Part shown: positions 62,254-64,000 of the stretch, in pieces
How positions within the stretch are numbered: the stretch's first letter is position 1
How the letters are laid out: each line of letters opens with the position of its first letter
Source of the DNA: an uncultured Acidobacteriia bacterium
GTDB lineage: Bacteria > Acidobacteriota > Terriglobia > Bryobacterales > Bryobacteraceae
DNA: 64,000 nt
Direction of reading: 5' to 3'
Assembly: GCA_903929755.1 (NCBI GenBank)
Contig: CAIYVZ010000014.1
Coordinates: forward strand, 1 to 64,000
Program-made: the position numbers and the translations under genes
Notes under the pieces: generated by a model
The model's database searches: none
Seen by the model: only the letters and a program-made list of their open reading frames with translations
What the model was told of the DNA's origin: nothing

Positions 62254-62877
62254 TTACTGTTTTCTTTCAACCTGATGGAAGGTAGCCAGAATCGGCTTAA
62301 TTTTCTCTTCCACTTTGATACGCCTGATGCGCTCGGCCCTGACGACCGACTTTAAAGTTTCGGCCGCTTCATTCAGGTCTTCGTTTACGAGCACATAGTC
62401 GTACAGACTGTAATCCTGGATTTCCCTGGCCGCATCAGCGAGACGTCGACGGATGACTTCATCCGAATCCTGACTACGCGCCCGAAGACGCTGCTCCAGC
62501 TTCTCGCGAGAGGGAGCAAGGATGAAAATTGTTACGGCGGCGGGAATCCGCTTTCTTAATTGTGCCGCACCCTGCACATCAATGTCGAGCACAAGATCGA
62601 GCCCTTTGTTTTCAGCTATTTGCAGAGCGCCCTGGTGGGTCCCGTAGTAATTCCCGAAAACTTCGGCCCATTCGAGGAACTCATGGCGGTCCCGGCGCTG
62701 CTCAAATTCAGCCCGGTCAATGAAATGATAGGCTTCGCCATTCACCTCGTTGCCACGAGGTTTACGGGTGGTGTACGAGACGGAAAACGTCAGGTCGCGG
62801 ACCTCGGCCATCAGCCGGTTAACCAGGGTCGACTTGCCGGATCCGGAAGGTGCCGAAATGATGAAGACAGAGGTCAT
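62254..62877 (-). CDS. gmk: Guanylate kinase
   Basis: 207 aa from ATG 62877; the frame is open further upstream but would overlap yicC. The P-loop ISAPSGSGKSTLVNRLM and SVSYTTRKPRGNEVNGEAYHF are diagnostic, with VLDIDVQGAAQLRK following. It phosphorylates GMP to GDP. It is one nucleotide behind yicC and 11 nt before rpoZ. Confidence 0.96.
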   Translation of the reverse strand: MTSVFIISAPSGSGKSTLVNRLMAEVRDLTFSVSYTTRKPRGNEVNGEAYHFIDRAEFEQRRDRHEFLEWAEVFGNYYGTHQGALQIAENKGLDLVLDIDVQGAAQLRKRIPAAVTIFILAPSREKLEQRLRARSQDSDEVIRRRLADAAREIQDYSLYDYVLVNEDLNEAAETLKSVVRAERIRRIKVEEKIKPILATFHQVERKQ

Positions 62878-62878
62878 T

Positions 62879-63775
62879 CTATTCAATATTGAGGGACTGC
62901 TCTCGGATGCGGTCGATTTCCGCCTTCGCGGCCAGACCAAGGTCAGTCAGGACCAGACCCTGTTCGCCAATTCCGCCGGTCTTGGACAGGATGGTATTGG
63001 CCTCGCGATTCATTTCCTGCAACAGGAAATCCAGCTTCTTGCCAGTTTCGCCATCAGCCGTAATCAGGGCTTCGGTCTGAATGGCGTGAGTCCGCAGGCG
63101 GACGAGTTCTTCGCTGATATCGCTTTTTTCAGCCAGCATGGCGGCTTCCTGCGCCAAACGGGCAGGATCCAGCGAGGCTCCGGCCAATAAGTCGGCCAGA
63201 CGGTCCCGCAGGCGGTTTTGGAATTGAGGTAAGGCCCTCGATCGAGTGTCTTCCATGCGCCGGACGATGTCGGCGATGGAAGCGGTGCGCTGGCGGATCT
63301 CAGTTTCGATGGCAGCGCCCTCTCTTACCCGAAAAGCATCGAGTTCTACTAAGGCTTCGGCCGCGGCGTCCAGCAGGGTGGCATCGAACTCCTCGGTGGA
63401 AGCTTCCGGTGCGCGGGATTCCAGCATTCCCGGCAGGCGGAGGGCCTGGTTCAGATCCGGCTGACTATCCAGGCCGAATTGGGCGGCGGCGGCGCGAAAA
63501 CTCTCCAGCCAGGCGCGCAACATGGGTTCGTTAATCACGATGGACGACGCATTGCCGCTGGCTCGCTTGAAATGCACCATCACCTGAATATGGCCGCGCG
63601 TCAGACGTTTGCGCAAAGCCGCACGCAGCGCGGGCTCGGCGGAGTCCAGTTCCACGGGCATGTGCAGGTGCAAATCGAGCCCTTTGTGATTGACAGACTT
63701 GATGGAAAGGGTGAGTTCGCCCTGGGGAGTGGATCGTGAGACACGGGCAAAGCCGGTCATGCTGCGTATGGGCAT
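62879..63775 (-). CDS. yicC: YicC/YloC-family endoribonuclease
   Basis: 298 aa. It begins MPIRSMTGFARVS and contains the terminal signature QEMNREANTILSKTGG found throughout the family; YicC has been shown to be an endoribonuclease in E. coli. It is the first gene of the yicC-gmk-rpoZ-coaBC-glycosylase series. The start could also be the internal MTGFAR methionine. Confidence 0.93.
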   Translation of the reverse strand: MPIRSMTGFARVSRSTPQGELTLSIKSVNHKGLDLHLHMPVELDSAEPALRAALRKRLTRGHIQVMVHFKRASGNASSIVINEPMLRAWLESFRAAAAQFGLDSQPDLNQALRLPGMLESRAPEASTEEFDATLLDAAAEALVELDAFRVREGAAIETEIRQRTASIADIVRRMEDTRSRALPQFQNRLRDRLADLLAGASLDPARLAQEAAMLAEKSDISEELVRLRTHAIQTEALITADGETGKKLDFLLQEMNREANTILSKTGGIGEQGLVLTDLGLAAKAEIDRIREQSLNIE

Positions 63776-63810
63776 GAACTGAACTTCCGATTATTGCACC
63801 CTGAAATGAA

Positions 63811-63843
63811 TACGGCGGAATCCGGGGTTCCGGACTCCGCCAT
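63811..63843 (-). terminator. Likely terminator of the partial TonB receptor gene
   Basis: A 12-bp stem (GGCGGAATCCGG with CCGGACTCCGCC) with a 4-nt loop. The single non-Watson-Crick position is a G-U pair in the minus-strand transcript but a mismatch in the plus-strand one, which fits use by the receptor gene on the right. The minus-strand sequence behind it is moderately T-rich (GTATTCATTT). Confidence 0.65.
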
Positions 63844-63862
63844 ATTCACTAGTAATTGCCGT

Positions 63863-64000
63863 TTAGAAGCTAAAACGAAGCTGGATGCTGATCTTCCGGT
63901 TCGAGGTGGAGTTCCCCCCGCCCATCGGACCAAAGCCACCTGCAATCGCACGGTACTGGCCGAAATAGGGCGAAGAAAGGTCCCCGCTGGGAGCCGCGTA
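63863..64000 (-). CDS. 3' end of a TonB-dependent receptor (partial)
   Basis: Only the last 45 codons lie inside the window; the gene continues to the right. The visible sequence reads SPYFGQYRAIAGGFGPMGGG and then NRKISIQLRFSF-stop, the terminal strand of an Oar-type barrel (aromatic residue last), similar to the ends of the other two receptors here. The hairpin at 63811-63843 follows. Confidence 0.8.
   Translation of the reverse strand, partial: YAAPSGDLSSPYFGQYRAIAGGFGPMGGGNSTSNRKISIQLRFSF

Overview
The window looks like chromosomal DNA of an Acidobacteriota, most likely of the Bryobacter/Solibacter (Bryobacterales) group. The signs are high GC, Oar-type TonB-dependent receptors, a VWFA-type protein of the acidobacterial kind, a TPR/FG-GAP protein of CRTAC1 type, Tat-exported sugar-isomerase-like and Gfo/Idh/MocA proteins, and a PQQ dehydrogenase fused to cytochrome c. 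No phage, insertion sequence, rRNA or CRISPR array was seen. This placement is inferred from gene content only.

Layout. 0.2-6.1 kb: tRNA-Asp and uncharacterised minus-strand genes (a SEC-C protein and a DUF1624-type membrane protein). 6.2-11.6 kb: a sugar-isomerase-like protein, then a tightly coupled trio of a plug-less TonB receptor, a VWFA protein and a coiled-coil membrane protein. 11.6-20.7 kb: secreted TPR/FG-GAP protein, PQQ dehydrogenase, SMP-30 protein, membrane protein plus winged-helix regulator, uppS and an oxidoreductase. 21.2-25.0 kb: an orphan secretin with a collagen-like tail, divergent from an unknown secreted protein. 25.3-31.1 kb: CoA-ester metabolism, with acyl-CoA ligase, hydrolase and SDR on one strand and a 4-hydroxybutyryl-CoA-dehydratase-like enzyme plus an MDR reductase on the other. 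31.1-32.3 kb: a bacterial Thg1-like protein divergent from a PIN-domain protein. 32.3-35.4 kb: a haem-copper oxidase cluster with subunit I and two subunit-III-like proteins but no recognisable subunit II. 35.4-48.3 kb: esterase, ankyrin protein, a full-length TonB receptor, a Cys-type alpha/beta-hydrolase fold, CCA transferase, xerD, two Trp/Gly-rich paralogues and a YeiH transporter. 48.6-50.3 kb: HipBA toxin-antitoxin and tRNA-Pro. 50.5-55.5 kb: a four-gene efflux operon (TolC, YtcA-like, HlyD, FUSC). 55.6-60.0 kb: enolase-superfamily protein, large PIG-L deacetylase and an adenosine-specific-kinase-family protein. 60.0-63.8 kb: the housekeeping string yicC-gmk-rpoZ-coaBC-UDG. The right edge holds the 3' end of another TonB receptor.

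The clearest large-scale signal is base skew. From about 32.26 kb to about 48.4 kb the + strand is C-rich regardless of gene direction, while most of the rest is G-rich. This is what a ~16-kb inversion, with breakpoints at the start of the oxidase cluster and upstream of hipBA, would look like. The most interesting local items are the Thg1-like/PIN pair, the 4-hydroxybutyryl-CoA-dehydratase-like gene, the oxidase lacking subunit II and the usual D-channel aspartate, the plug-less receptor operon, and short tandem repeats next to or across gene ends at three separate places.
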